Assembly: GCA_040752355.1 (NCBI GenBank)
Contig: JBFMHE010000016.1
Span: 1-64,000, forward strand
Direction of reading: 5' to 3'
DNA from: Nitrospirota bacterium
Lineage (GTDB): Bacteria > Nitrospirota > Thermodesulfovibrionia > Thermodesulfovibrionales > Dissulfurispiraceae
Length of the DNA stretch: 64,000 bases
Under the pieces are notes generated by a model. The model was not told the DNA's origin, ran no database searches, and worked only from the letters and a program-made list of their open reading frames with translations. A program made the position numbers and the translations under genes. Shown here in pieces: positions 53,331-62,246 of this stretch. Within the stretch, counting starts at the first letter, position 1. Every line of letters starts with the position of its first letter.

Positions 53331-54425
53331 TTACGGGATGTTGAAGGGTATCGAGGGAGCGGGCAGCTCGACCTCCCTCTTCCGGTAGCAGGGCGTCTTC
53401 GGCGAGCGCATGCCATTGCCGTCGACGACCGCCAGGAGAGCATCGGCGTGGCACTGTTCGAGCTTGAAGCCGTGCCTGGCGGCGCTTGCGGCAGCGGCGA
53501 GCATCTTTTTCCGCGCTGCCCCGGTCTTTCCCTCCATGAAAAGCAGCTCGCCGAGAGCGAGGTCGCAGTAGACGATCCCCCGGGGGTCCTTCGTCATCCT
53601 GAAGTTCCGGAGCGCCTTCTGGATAGAGGAGCGCGCCTTCGCGCTCTCTCCCTTCATCTTGTAGAGCGTCGCGATGCTCCACAGGGTGTACGAATAGCTC
53701 ACCCGGTCGCCGATCTTCTCGTAGAGCCGCGTCGCCTTGCTGAAGTGCCTCATCGCATCCGCATACCGGTGGAGCATGCGGTAGGCGTTGCCGATGCCGC
53801 AATGCGAGTAGGCGGCGCCGAAGGTGTCCTTCTGGGCCCTGAACATGCTGTTCGCCTGCCGATAGTAGGAGAGCGAGACTTCGGATTTTCCGGCGATCCG
53901 GTGCGTGCCCCCCAGCCCGCAGAGCGCATACGCCATTCCCGAATCAAAGCAGAGGGAGGAGAAGAGATCGCGCGACTCCTCGAACCGCTCTATCGCCTTC
54001 CCGATATCCCCGGCCACGCGCAGCGCGCCGGCCTCGGCCCAGAGCGAGAAGGCCACCCCTTTCGTGTCGTTCTCTTTGCGGTAGGTCTTGCGGGCCGTGG
54101 TGATGAACCGCACCGCCTCTTTCCACATCCCGATAGCCCGCAGCGAAAGGCCCATGCCCACCATGCAGTCGGCAGCGGTCAGCCTGTTGCCCAGGGCCTC
54201 GGACGATTCGAGGGCCTCCTCATAGTGCCGGATCGCGAGATCGAAATCGCCGGTCATCCGGGAGATATCGGCGATCGCGAGCGTAGCGTCGAGGACACCG
54301 TCCAGGTGATGGTGCCGCTTGCTGAGCGACAGCGCGCGGCGAAAGCGCTTCAGGGCCTCCTTGTAGGCGGCGCGCTCGCGCAAGCTTTCGGCTTCTCTTA
54401 TCAAGGCGTAGATTTTTTCTTCCAT
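53331..54425 (-). CDS. Tetratricopeptide-repeat protein
   Basis: A 364-residue, all-helical protein with about seven TPR-like units (for example AYKEALKRFRRALSLSKRHHH, DFDLAIRHYEEALESSEALG, KSEVSLSYYRQANSMFRAQ, RYADAMRHFSKATRLYEKIG). No signal peptide, membrane segment or enzymatic domain is seen, so it is a cytoplasmic scaffold of unknown partner. It starts 25 bases after rpe. Confidence 0.88.
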   Translation of the reverse strand: MEEKIYALIREAESLRERAAYKEALKRFRRALSLSKRHHHLDGVLDATLAIADISRMTGDFDLAIRHYEEALESSEALGNRLTAADCMVGMGLSLRAIGMWKEAVRFITTARKTYRKENDTKGVAFSLWAEAGALRVAGDIGKAIERFEESRDLFSSLCFDSGMAYALCGLGGTHRIAGKSEVSLSYYRQANSMFRAQKDTFGAAYSHCGIGNAYRMLHRYADAMRHFSKATRLYEKIGDRVSYSYTLWSIATLYKMKGESAKARSSIQKALRNFRMTKDPRGIVYCDLALGELLFMEGKTGAARKKMLAAAASAARHGFKLEQCHADALLAVVDGNGMRSPKTPCYRKREVELPAPSIPFNIP

Positions 54426-54450
54426 TCGGTTTCCTTTATCTTTTCCGGAG

Positions 54451-55110
54451 CTACAGTCCGTTCAGGGTCTCCCTGAGCTCCCGCATCAGGCCCCTGTAGT
54501 CGTCGGCGTGAAAAAAGGCGGAGCCCATCACCAGGATGTCCGCGCCTGCTGCCGCGACCTCCCGCGCATTGTCGGGCTTCACCCCGCCGTCCACCTCGAT
54601 GAGCGCCGTGCCGCCGCGCTCCCTCACGGCGGCCTTCAGCGCCGTTATCTTGCCGAGCACGAAGGGAATGAACTTCTGCCCTCCGAATCCCGGGTTTACC
54701 GACATGAGGAGCACCATATCGAGATCGGCGAGGATATGGTCGAGGCTGGCGAGCGGCGTCGCCGGGTTCAGCGATACGCCTGCCTTGACGCCGCTCTCCT
54801 TGATCCGCTGGACGGTCCGGTGGAGGTGAACGCTCGCCTCGACATGGACCGTCAGGTAGTCGGCCCCGGCAGCGACGAAGTCTCCCAGGTACTTGTCCGG
54901 GTTCTCGATCATGAGATGCACGTCGAGCGGCATGCTCGTCATCGTGCGGATGCCCTCGACCACGGCAGGCCCGATCGTGATGTTCGGCACAAAATGGCCG
55001 TCCATGATATCCAGGTGGAGCAGGTCCGCACCCGAGGCCTCCACCGCCTCGATCTCGGCGCCGAGCCGCATGAAATCGGCGGACAGAATGGATGGCGCGA
55101 TCTTGATCAC
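54451..55110 (-). CDS. rpe: Ribulose-phosphate 3-epimerase
   Basis: Rpe links ribulose 5-phosphate and xylulose 5-phosphate. The 219-residue TIM barrel has IKIAPSILSADFMRLG, HLDIMDGHFVPNITIGP, MLMSVNPGFGGQKF-like VLLMSVNPGFGGQKFIP and LIEVDGGVKPDNA, with all metal-binding His and Asp residues. It overlaps the PASTA gene by four bases. Confidence 0.96.
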   Translation of the reverse strand: MIKIAPSILSADFMRLGAEIEAVEASGADLLHLDIMDGHFVPNITIGPAVVEGIRTMTSMPLDVHLMIENPDKYLGDFVAAGADYLTVHVEASVHLHRTVQRIKESGVKAGVSLNPATPLASLDHILADLDMVLLMSVNPGFGGQKFIPFVLGKITALKAAVRERGGTALIEVDGGVKPDNAREVAAAGADILVMGSAFFHADDYRGLMRELRETLNGL

Positions 55111-55685
55111 CGTTCCTCCTTGTTCGCTTCTGTCTTGGGTATCGCCTGCTCGGCAGGCGTCGCCTTCGCTGCGGGGGGCTCCGGGGCATCGCCGAGGCTG
55201 ACGATCACGCTGAAGAGATCGCCGCCTCCCTCGTTCGATTCAGGCCGCTGCGCAAGGATGATGTTCCGGGGCGTCCTGTCCGAGTGGACATAGATGACCC
55301 TCCCGATCCTGATGCCCTTGCCGCTCAGGAGCGACTCGGCCCGTTCGAGAGGCTGCCCCACAACGTCAGGCACATATTGTACCCTCGGGCCCTTGCTCAG
55401 CACAATCCCGATCTCCCGTCCCGACTTGACCTTGCTCCCGGGAGGAATGTCCTGCCGCAGGATGTCCCCCTGGTGGACATAGGAGTCGTAATCCTCTCCC
55501 TCGAGCCGGAGGTAGAGGCCTTTGTTGCGGAGGAGCTCGTTCGCCTCGATCATTCCCTTTGCCCGCAGGTCCGGCACGGCAACGGTCCTGCTGAAGCTGA
55601 GCAGCTTGAAGGTAATATGGCCGGAGGCGATGCCGAGGACGAGCAGGATGGTGAGGTACAGCGGTATCGTTATTAACTTCCTCAT
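55107..55685 (-). CDS. PASTA-domain membrane protein
   Basis: A 192-residue protein with one N-terminal membrane segment (about 5-25) and two PASTA domains (about 35-100 and 103-165), followed by a Pro/Ala/Glu-rich tail. There is no kinase or penicillin-binding domain. Between rsmB and rpe such genes occur in several Gram-negative anaerobes. It may bind peptidoglycan. I start at ATG 55685 (MRKLITIPLYLTI). Confidence 0.88.
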   Translation of the reverse strand: MRKLITIPLYLTILLVLGIASGHITFKLLSFSRTVAVPDLRAKGMIEANELLRNKGLYLRLEGEDYDSYVHQGDILRQDIPPGSKVKSGREIGIVLSKGPRVQYVPDVVGQPLERAESLLSGKGIRIGRVIYVHSDRTPRNIILAQRPESNEGGGDLFSVIVSLGDAPEPPAAKATPAEQAIPKTEANKEER

Positions 55686-55740
55686 GTATCCTTGATGCAG
55701 CACTGCTCAGGCCCGCGCTGCTCTCCTGGTCTCTCTCTTT

Positions 55741-57144
55741 TCAGGCCCTTCTCAGCCGGGCAGCGAAGAAGCCGTCCATCTCGTGCCGGTGGGGAAAGGT
55801 CCGGTAGAAAACACGCCCCGAATCCATGACCTCAAAGGGCCGCAAGAACTCATAGTCGCCCTTTATAATACTAAAATCCGGCGACTTCTGTAAAAACGCC
55901 CCGATGACCTCCTCCCCCTCTTCCGGCTCGGTGGAGCAGACGGCGTAGACCATGGTCCCCCCTGCTCGCAGCAGGCGGGAGACCGAGAGCAGCAGCTCGA
56001 GCTGCCGCTCTTTGAACCGTCCGAGATCGCCTCTCTGGTGGCGGTACTTCACGTCCGGGTTCCTCCGGATCACCCCCAGGGATGAACAGGGCGCATCGAG
56101 GAGAATCCGATCGAAGCAGCCGAGCTCCGCCCCGGTCAGCTCGTTCGCATCGCGGTGCAGTATCCGCACCGACCTGATCCCCAGCCGCGTTATGTTCTCT
56201 TCGAGCTGCGGCAGCCGCTTCGCTTCGGCCTCGACCGCCACCACCTCTCCCCGGTCTCCCATCAGCCGGGCGAGGTGCGTGGTCTTCCCTCCCGGCGCAG
56301 CAGCCGCGTCGAGCACCCGCTCCCCGGGCGACGGATTGAGGAGATAGCCGACGAGCTGCGCTGCTTCGTCCTGCACGACAAAAGGGAAGTCCACCGCCTC
56401 CGACAGCTCGCTCACCGAATGCAGCTCATTCAGGGTGATGCCTGCGGGAGAGAAGCGGGTCGGGTGCGCCGCTATCCTTTTTTCTGCCAGGAGCTGCAAG
56501 GCCCGCTCGCGCGCGCCCTCGCCGTCCACCCGTATGGTGAGCGGCGGCACTTCGTTATTCTTCCGCGCGAGGCCGAGCGCCTCATCGGCGCCGAACCGCG
56601 CCGCCCACCGCTTCACGAGCCAGCGCGGATGGGAGGTGATAAGGGAGATATAATCGACCGGGTCGTCCTGCGGCGGTTCAGCCATCGCCTCTCTCGCCCG
56701 CAGGAAGCTCCTCAGCACCCCGTTGACCAGCGCCTCCCTTCCCGTGCGGTTCTTCTCGATCTCCACCGCTTCGTTCACCACCGCCCACTCGGGCACACGC
56801 ATCGAGTGCAGCTGGTAGACAGCGAGACGCAGATTGTTCCGGGTCACCGGGGACAGCCCCGTCGGTTTTCTCAGAAAAGGGGCGAGCAGCCAGTCGAGGT
56901 AGTCGCGGTTGCGGAGGACGCCGTACACCAGCTCCATGAGGAACGACCGCTCCCGCCGGTCGAGCCCCTCTCCCGTCTCGTCGAGCGCCTCCTTCGGTTT
57001 CCGGGCCCTGTCGAATACGGCGTGGAGGACGAGCACCGCCTTTTCCCGCGTCGAGGAAGCAGCGGTATTCTCCGCCGTTTTCCCGGGCTTCCCGGGCTTC
57101 TCAGCCTTCACTGTCCGCTTATATCTCTTCCTCTGCAGAACCAT
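55741..57144 (-). CDS. rsmB: 16S rRNA (cytosine-967-C5)-methyltransferase
   Basis: The 467-residue enzyme has an NusB-like N-terminal domain (about 25-170) and a SAM-dependent methyltransferase domain with VLDAAAAPGGKTTHLARLMG, LLDAPCSSLGVIRRNPDVKY and MVYAVCSTEPEEGE (both catalytic cysteines). A Lys-rich first 25 residues may not all be translated. Confidence 0.95.
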   Translation of the reverse strand: MVLQRKRYKRTVKAEKPGKPGKTAENTAASSTREKAVLVLHAVFDRARKPKEALDETGEGLDRRERSFLMELVYGVLRNRDYLDWLLAPFLRKPTGLSPVTRNNLRLAVYQLHSMRVPEWAVVNEAVEIEKNRTGREALVNGVLRSFLRAREAMAEPPQDDPVDYISLITSHPRWLVKRWAARFGADEALGLARKNNEVPPLTIRVDGEGARERALQLLAEKRIAAHPTRFSPAGITLNELHSVSELSEAVDFPFVVQDEAAQLVGYLLNPSPGERVLDAAAAPGGKTTHLARLMGDRGEVVAVEAEAKRLPQLEENITRLGIRSVRILHRDANELTGAELGCFDRILLDAPCSSLGVIRRNPDVKYRHQRGDLGRFKERQLELLLSVSRLLRAGGTMVYAVCSTEPEEGEEVIGAFLQKSPDFSIIKGDYEFLRPFEVMDSGRVFYRTFPHRHEMDGFFAARLRRA

Positions 57145-57178
57145 GTTTGTACCCTATTACCACAAACAACAACGTCGG

Positions 57179-57212
57179 TGAGAGGGGGCGGGGAATGGTA
57201 CGCGAGCGGTAT
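57179..57212. repeat. Half copy of the GGGGCGGGGAATGGTA hairpin repeat
   Basis: The plus-strand gagagggggcggggaatggt, then acgcgagcg, matches one arm of the 60650-60699 hairpin with few changes. The second arm is missing. It lies in the 96-base gap between rsmB and the DUF116 gene. Confidence 0.6.
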
Positions 57213-57240
57213 GGTGAGCTTGCAGGAGGACATTGTGTTT

Positions 57241-57771
57241 TTACCGGTCACGTCCGAAGAAGGTGATCGCCTCTTTCACCCGCTCGAGGTCGACGCGCGT
57301 GTTGCGGCAGGGACCGAAGGGCCGCTCGTTCGGTATGCCGAGCACCGGGAGCGGGTAGGTGTCGACGATGCCGCTGCTCAGGTCGCGTTCGCAGGCGACG
57401 GCGATGATGGCCTCGGGTCTGATATCGCTCACGATCCGCCGCGCGAGGTTTCCCCCGGTGGCGACGAAGAGCTTCAGGTCGTATTCCTCCGCGATCCGGA
57501 GCAGGTCGCTGATCTCGCAGCGGCCGCAGCGCTTGCAGTTGCGGATGTCGTTCGTGATGCGCACATCGCACTCGTTCACCTGCAGGCAGTGCGGCAGCAG
57601 GAGCAGCAGCCGCTTGGTCCGGTACCGCTCGGGCTCGGCCCTGATGAGCCGGTTGTTGAGGTCGATCACCACCCGCTGAAGACGCTCTTTCCGGTCCTTG
57701 AAAAAAGCCCCGGCGAGCATCAGCAGGGGATAGAGCACCTTCAGCACCACGCCCCTAAGAAAAGGTCTCAT
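57241..57771 (-). CDS. DUF116 protein
   Basis: The 176-residue protein has a hydrophobic N-terminal stretch (about 8-22) and four cysteines around NDIRNCKRCGRCEISDLL plus CLQVNECDV, a likely iron-sulfur site. LFVATGGNLARRIVSDIRPEAIIAVACERDL is typical of DUF116. The function is not known. It overlaps fmt by 17 bases. Confidence 0.9.
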   Translation of the reverse strand: MRPFLRGVVLKVLYPLLMLAGAFFKDRKERLQRVVIDLNNRLIRAEPERYRTKRLLLLLPHCLQVNECDVRITNDIRNCKRCGRCEISDLLRIAEEYDLKLFVATGGNLARRIVSDIRPEAIIAVACERDLSSGIVDTYPLPVLGIPNERPFGPCRNTRVDLERVKEAITFFGRDR

Positions 57772-58678
57772 GTCCCTCTCGCAAACGCCTGCCCGCGATG
57801 AACGCCTCCGCAGGCATCGCCTTTTTCCCTTCCGGCTGGAGCATCTCGATCTTCAGGAGTCCCTTCCCGGCGCCGACGATCAGCTCTCCCCGTGAGGCCT
57901 TCTCGATGCGTCCCGGCACACCGCTGCCCTCGACCGGCCGCGCCCTGGTGATCTTTATCATTTCATCATTAAGATACGTGAACGCCGAAGGCCAGGGATA
58001 CATGCCCCTCACGAAATTGGAGAGCTCTTCCGCGCTCCGGCTCCAGTCGACCCTGCCCTCCTCTTTCCGGAGGGGCGGCGCGTAGGTAGCCTCCCCGGTC
58101 TGGGGGACAGGGGTTATGGTACCGGCCCTCAGACCCCTGATCGTCTCGATCAGGGTCTTCGCCCCGAGCTCGGCCAGCTTCGCGAAGAGCGTCTCGGTCG
58201 TATCGTCGCGGGTAAGGGGAATCTCCGCGCGGAGCAGCATGTCGCCCGTATCCATGCCGGTATCCATGAGCATCGTCGTGACGCCGGTTACCGTATCGCC
58301 GTTGAGGATCGCCCGTTGAATCGGCGCCGCGCCGCGGTAGCGGGGGAGGAGCGAGCCGTGGACGTTGATGCAGCCGCGCTCCGGCAGGGCGAGTATCTCT
58401 TTCGGCAGGATCTTTCCGTAGGCGACGACGACGATAAACTCGGGAGCGATCTCCCGGAGCAGGGCGTAGAACTCCTCGTTCCTGATCTTCGCGGGCTGGG
58501 CCACCCTGATGCCGTGTTTCAGGCTGAGCTCCTTGACCGGCGGCGAAGAGAGCTGGTGTCCGCGGCCCTTCACCTTGTCGGGCTGGGTGACCACGAGGGC
58601 CACCTGTTCTCCCGCATCGATAAGCGCCTGGAGCGAGGGGACGGCGAAGGCGGGAGTGCCGAAGAAGATCAATGCCAC
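57755..58678 (-). CDS. fmt: Methionyl-tRNA formyltransferase
   Basis: Fmt formylates initiator Met-tRNA. The 307-residue protein has IFFGTPAFAVPSLQALI, NVHGSLLPRYRGAAPIQRAI (catalytic Asn and His) and MDTGMDTGDMLL, followed by the C-terminal OB-like domain. It follows def after 49 bases. Confidence 0.96.
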   Translation of the reverse strand: MALIFFGTPAFAVPSLQALIDAGEQVALVVTQPDKVKGRGHQLSSPPVKELSLKHGIRVAQPAKIRNEEFYALLREIAPEFIVVVAYGKILPKEILALPERGCINVHGSLLPRYRGAAPIQRAILNGDTVTGVTTMLMDTGMDTGDMLLRAEIPLTRDDTTETLFAKLAELGAKTLIETIRGLRAGTITPVPQTGEATYAPPLRKEEGRVDWSRSAEELSNFVRGMYPWPSAFTYLNDEMIKITRARPVEGSGVPGRIEKASRGELIVGAGKGLLKIEMLQPEGKKAMPAEAFIAGRRLREGHETFS

Positions 58679-58727
58679 GGGATCATCACCTTTTCCGGCT
58701 CATCGTTCGGCTCCCATGGTCGGGCCT

Positions 58728-59246
58728 CTACGCCTTGAGCTGCGCTTCCTTGAGGGCTTTGAAGTACCGCTTCTTGAAGAACTCTCTCTTGATGGAGCTG
58801 AGCCGGTCGACGATCAGCACGCCTTCGAGGTGGTCGATCTCGTGCTGCAGCGCTATGGCGAGCAGTCCCTCGGCTTCGAACTGGAGGGGCGCGCCGTTTC
58901 TGTCGAGGGCTTTTACGACGACTCTCCCGGCCCGCTTTATGGTTACCAGGTGGCCGGGGATGCTGAGGCAGCCCTCTTCGGAGTCGACGAAGTCGTCGGC
59001 CTCGACGATCTCGGGATTGACGAGGACCATCAGCGGATGCTTCTCGTCCCGCGTGCTCACATCGAGGACAATAAGCCGTTTCGATACGCCGACCTGCGGC
59101 GCTGCAAGGCCGACGCCAGGGGCAGCGTACATCGTCTCGACCATATCGTCGATGAGCCGCTGCAGATCGCCGTCCATATTTTTTACCGGGAGCGCCTTGC
59201 CCTTCAAAACGTCGTCAGGGTAGGTTTTGATCTCTAGAACTGCCAT
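58728..59246 (-). CDS. def: Peptide deformylase
   Basis: The 172-residue metalloenzyme removes the N-formyl group. Motifs: GVGLAAPQVG, EEGCLSIPG, and QHEIDHLEGVL, with the Cys and two His metal ligands. First gene of the ten-gene run. The start has no ribosome binding site; TATAAT ends five bases before it. Confidence 0.97.
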   Translation of the reverse strand: MAVLEIKTYPDDVLKGKALPVKNMDGDLQRLIDDMVETMYAAPGVGLAAPQVGVSKRLIVLDVSTRDEKHPLMVLVNPEIVEADDFVDSEEGCLSIPGHLVTIKRAGRVVVKALDRNGAPLQFEAEGLLAIALQHEIDHLEGVLIVDRLSSIKREFFKKRYFKALKEAQLKA

Positions 59247-59251
59247 GTGAA

Positions 59252-59260
59252 ATTATACCA
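59252..59260 (-). promoter_or_regulatory. Extended -10 promoter of the def operon
   Basis: On the minus strand TGGTATAAT (TATAAT at 59252-59257) lies five bases before the def ATG, so transcription should begin at the start codon. There is no clear -35. Confidence 0.55.
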
Positions 59261-59276
59261 CACCATCAAAATGCAA

Positions 59277-59388
59277 AACCGTAATGCGTAATCCGTAACG
59301 CGTAACGGGTACAAAGAAAATAGAATAAAAGCCTGGATAAAATTAGGCGGTTACTGATTACGCGTCACGCGTTACGGCTTTTCGAATT
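59277..59388. repeat. CGTAATGCGTAATCCGTAACGCG repeat pair
   Basis: The left part has gtaatgcgtaatccgtaacg followed by cgtaacgggt; the right part has gattacgcgtcacgcgttac in inverted form. They lie between def and the membrane methyltransferase gene, on either side of an AT-rich 50 bases. Confidence 0.7.
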
Positions 59389-59393
59389 TGTCG

Positions 59394-60617
59394 TTAGAAG
59401 GTCGGCATCGGCGTCGCGCCCCATTCATTGTAGCCGGAGGTGACCACGACGGCTATGATCTCGCGGGTGTCTGCATCCACATCCACCAGCAGCTCGGGCT
59501 CTCTCTTCACTCCCACGGCGAGGAGGGCGTCGCGGCCGACAGGGTCCCCGCTGCCGTCGGTGACCTTGACGAAGATGAAGCGCTCCACTTCGATGCGCCA
59601 CTCTTCGGCTTCAGCGCCGATGAGCCCGAAGAACCTGAAGAAAAGCCTGAAGAACCTCCCGAGACCGCCCGGGGGATGGGTCTTCTGCCATTCCAGGATG
59701 TCGGGGAAGCTCCTGATGAACTCGTCCGAGAACCTCCTCTTCTCTTCGGTGACGAGGGCGTTCAGAAAATAGTCCCCGGGGATCAGGTAGGCGAGGTTCA
59801 CCCGGCGCTCTTTTGCGAGGAATTCCCGCACGCGCGCGTCGGCAATAACCTTCTCGTAGAGCCCCCTCACCTCCGCCTGCGGACGCGGGAAGACGGGGAT
59901 AACGGTCTCCCGGTCGATCGCGACCTTCGGCACCTGGGCAACGGCATACGTCCGTACTCCCCAGGCGAGCGCGACCGACAGGACGAGCGCTGCGGCATAG
60001 GCGGCGAGAATGCCGGCCCAGCGGGGGGATATCCAGCCGAAGAGCGCCCGGAAGACCTTCCCGCCCGGCTCGCCGGGAAGGAACATCGGCGTCCTCGCCA
60101 TATACTCTTCATACGAGACGCCGAACCTGTGGCGCATGCGCGACTCCTCGTGCCGGGCGAGGAGGTAATAGACGAAGAGCATCGTTATGTAGAGGATGAG
60201 GACAATGAACCGCGGCCAGTAGATGAGCAGGCCGAAGCCGGAGATCGCGAGGAAGAGATACTGGGGATGGCGGATGTACGAGTACATCCATCCCTTGAGC
60301 ACCCCCCGCTTGACGAGCTTGACGTAGTAGAGCGGGAGAGCGGTCAGCAGGAAGAGCGCCAGCCCCGCGATGAAGAGGATCTGGAGGTAGAGGATGCCGG
60401 CGATCACCGGGTCGTTGGTGAAGACCATGTGGGGGAGAAAGAATTCGGTGGTCCATGCCGTCAGGGGAGAGGAGGCGAGGAGCCCGAGGAGCGGCGCATA
60501 GACCGAATAGAAGTAGACCGCGAAGGGGCTGATCATGATGAGGATCTCGAAGGTGATGAGGAGATATGCCGCTATGGTGCCTGCCAGGACATAGTGCTGC
60601 GATCTCTTGGTCGTCAT
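59394..60617 (-). CDS. Membrane methyltransferase, isoprenylcysteine/phospholipid type
   Basis: A 407-residue protein with about six membrane segments in its first 225 residues. The segment GWMYSYIRHPQYLFLAISGFG, followed by RHEESRMRHRFGVSYEEYMARTPMFLP, is the PEMT/ICMT signature (RHP and the Glu). A soluble C-terminal domain of about 175 residues (from PKVAIDRETVIPVFPRPQ) is not known to me. Substrate undetermined. Confidence 0.82.
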   Translation of the reverse strand: MTTKRSQHYVLAGTIAAYLLITFEILIMISPFAVYFYSVYAPLLGLLASSPLTAWTTEFFLPHMVFTNDPVIAGILYLQILFIAGLALFLLTALPLYYVKLVKRGVLKGWMYSYIRHPQYLFLAISGFGLLIYWPRFIVLILYITMLFVYYLLARHEESRMRHRFGVSYEEYMARTPMFLPGEPGGKVFRALFGWISPRWAGILAAYAAALVLSVALAWGVRTYAVAQVPKVAIDRETVIPVFPRPQAEVRGLYEKVIADARVREFLAKERRVNLAYLIPGDYFLNALVTEEKRRFSDEFIRSFPDILEWQKTHPPGGLGRFFRLFFRFFGLIGAEAEEWRIEVERFIFVKVTDGSGDPVGRDALLAVGVKREPELLVDVDADTREIIAVVVTSGYNEWGATPMPTF

Positions 60618-60649
60618 TGTTGCCCCCGTTTTATCTGCATAGTGAGCGG

Positions 60650-60699
60650 GGAAAGAGGCGGAGAATAGTACGCTCGCATACCATTCCCCGCCCCTCTCC
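60650..60699 (-). repeat. Long hairpin with G-U-compatible arms
   Basis: The arms 60650-60673 and 60676-60699 are 24 bases each with a two-base loop. In minus-strand RNA all 24 positions pair, seven of them approximately as G-U; on the plus strand those would be A-C mismatches. The strand bias suggests selection for an RNA structure from the minus strand, between MAT and the membrane methyltransferase gene, 33 bases before the latter start. Confidence 0.75.
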
Positions 60700-60822
60700 C
60701 AGGGCTCGGTGTATTAGCGATTCTGAATATATTTAAGTATACGATCTTGAAACATCGAATATAAGAGGGGGCATACACAAATCGTAGCGTAAAGGGAATG
60801 CAGCCAGGGCAAACGCACCGAA

Positions 60823-60968
60823 GAGGAAAGGGACCGAGGCGGGGCATTTGCGCTCATTCTCGACGGGCATCCGGCCCGTCTCCGAGGCGGGTCAGCCCGC
60901 TCCGCCTTCCATGGCTCCGCTCGGGCTGCCCATGCCGCTCCAAATGCTCCGCCTCGGTCCCTTTCCTC
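60823..60968. repeat. Inverted-repeat element, copy 2
   Basis: The ends are a 28-base inverted repeat with one mismatch: 60823-60850 (GAGGAAAGGGACCGAGGCGG...) and 60941-60968. Inside are a small hairpin GACGGGC/GCCCGTC (60862-60880) and the segment CGGGCTGCCCATGCCGCTCC (60921-60940), the reverse complement of part of copy 1. The element ends 21 bases after the MAT stop. The rest of 60700-60822 is AT-rich without a gene. Confidence 0.85.
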
Positions 60969-60989
60969 CATGCGGCTGCCCTGCAGGGT

Positions 60990-62192
60990 TCAGCAGACGG
61001 GGTATTTGCCTTTGCTGAGGTCGCTGCAGAGCCTGCTTATCCCTGCGAGCTCGCTCCGGAAGAGCTCCTCGGCTCTCTTCCTCACATCGCCGAGCGTCCT
61101 CCCTTTCTCGGGGAGTATCTGGGCCGCAGCGGTCTGGGGCCGGTCGATGGGCGTGCCGATCCTGCTCAGGAGGAGGACATACACCTCCCGAATGCCCTCG
61201 ATCTTTTCGTAGAGCTCCCGCGCGATCTTGTGGGCGAGGACGTTGTAGATCTTTCCGACATGGCTCACCGGGTTCTTTCCCGCCGCTGCCTCGGTGCCGA
61301 GGGGCCGGTTCAGGGAGATGAGCCCGTTCACGCGGTTCCCGCGGCCCACCTGGCCTGAATCCGCATCTTCCGCCGAGGTGCCGAGGAGGCTCAGATAGAC
61401 GCCGCCCAATCCCCTCCCTTGTTCGTCGAGGGTGTTGCAGTGCACGGTTATCCGCTTGAAGCCCTCCACGCCTGCAAGGAACCGTTTCATCTCGTCGAGG
61501 ATGATCTCCTTGCGGGCGAAGTAGTCGTCTTCCGATCGCAGGTAACCGGCGATGAGCGGCATCGCGACGGTGAGGTCGAGCGCCTTTCCCTCCCGCAGTC
61601 CCATCACCTTGATATCCTCTCCGGTGTCGGGATAGCGCGCCTTGAACCGCCTGGAGTTGAGGTACCGTTCGAGATCGAGCACCACCCGCTCCGCAGGGCT
61701 CAGCGGGTAGTAGCCGACCGCGGCAGAAGTGTCGTTGGCCGCCCTGACCTTGCCGCGGCGCTGGAAGATATCGGTCAGCTCTTCCGAGCCCGGGGCGAGG
61801 ACCACCCGGTACTTCATGTGGCGCACGGGATCGATGCGGGGCATGTTCCGCTTGAGCCACTGTTGAGCGGCGTCGATGGCGATGTCGGCGACAGGGATCT
61901 TCTTGCCGCCGACGCCGAAGGTCGCCCGGTCGCCGATAGTGAGCTCCATCGGCTTGACGATCCTGCCGCCGCCGAAGCGCTTCTCCGCCCTGCCTGCCGC
62001 AAGGAGCCCTTTATCGATATTATGATGGAGGACGGTGCCGAATTCTTTCAGGTAGGTCTGGGAGAGGGCGACCGAGATCGCGTCCATGAGGCAGTCGCAC
62101 ATATAATCGGGATGCCCCGTGCCTTTGCGCTCGACGATCTCGACCCGATGATCCGCGACCGCAGTTCCCCTGAAGGTCTCGATGCTGATCAT
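60990..62192 (-). CDS. mat: S-adenosylmethionine synthetase, archaeal type
   Basis: The 400-residue protein belongs to the archaeal MAT family, not the bacterial MetK family: GTGHPDYMCDCLMDAISVALS, GRAEKRFGGGRIVKPMEL, VLAPGSEELTDIFQR and NDTSAAVGYYPLSP are all of that type. It makes SAM from methionine and ATP. A few bacterial lineages carry it. The start has no ribosome binding site. Whether a metK also exists cannot be seen here. Confidence 0.93.
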   Translation of the reverse strand: MISIETFRGTAVADHRVEIVERKGTGHPDYMCDCLMDAISVALSQTYLKEFGTVLHHNIDKGLLAAGRAEKRFGGGRIVKPMELTIGDRATFGVGGKKIPVADIAIDAAQQWLKRNMPRIDPVRHMKYRVVLAPGSEELTDIFQRRGKVRAANDTSAAVGYYPLSPAERVVLDLERYLNSRRFKARYPDTGEDIKVMGLREGKALDLTVAMPLIAGYLRSEDDYFARKEIILDEMKRFLAGVEGFKRITVHCNTLDEQGRGLGGVYLSLLGTSAEDADSGQVGRGNRVNGLISLNRPLGTEAAAGKNPVSHVGKIYNVLAHKIARELYEKIEGIREVYVLLLSRIGTPIDRPQTAAAQILPEKGRTLGDVRKRAEELFRSELAGISRLCSDLSKGKYPVC

Positions 62193-62246
62193 AGTTACAG
62201 TTTATCATACTTTTTCGCCGGGCCCTTCGATCTTTCTACCGGCTCC

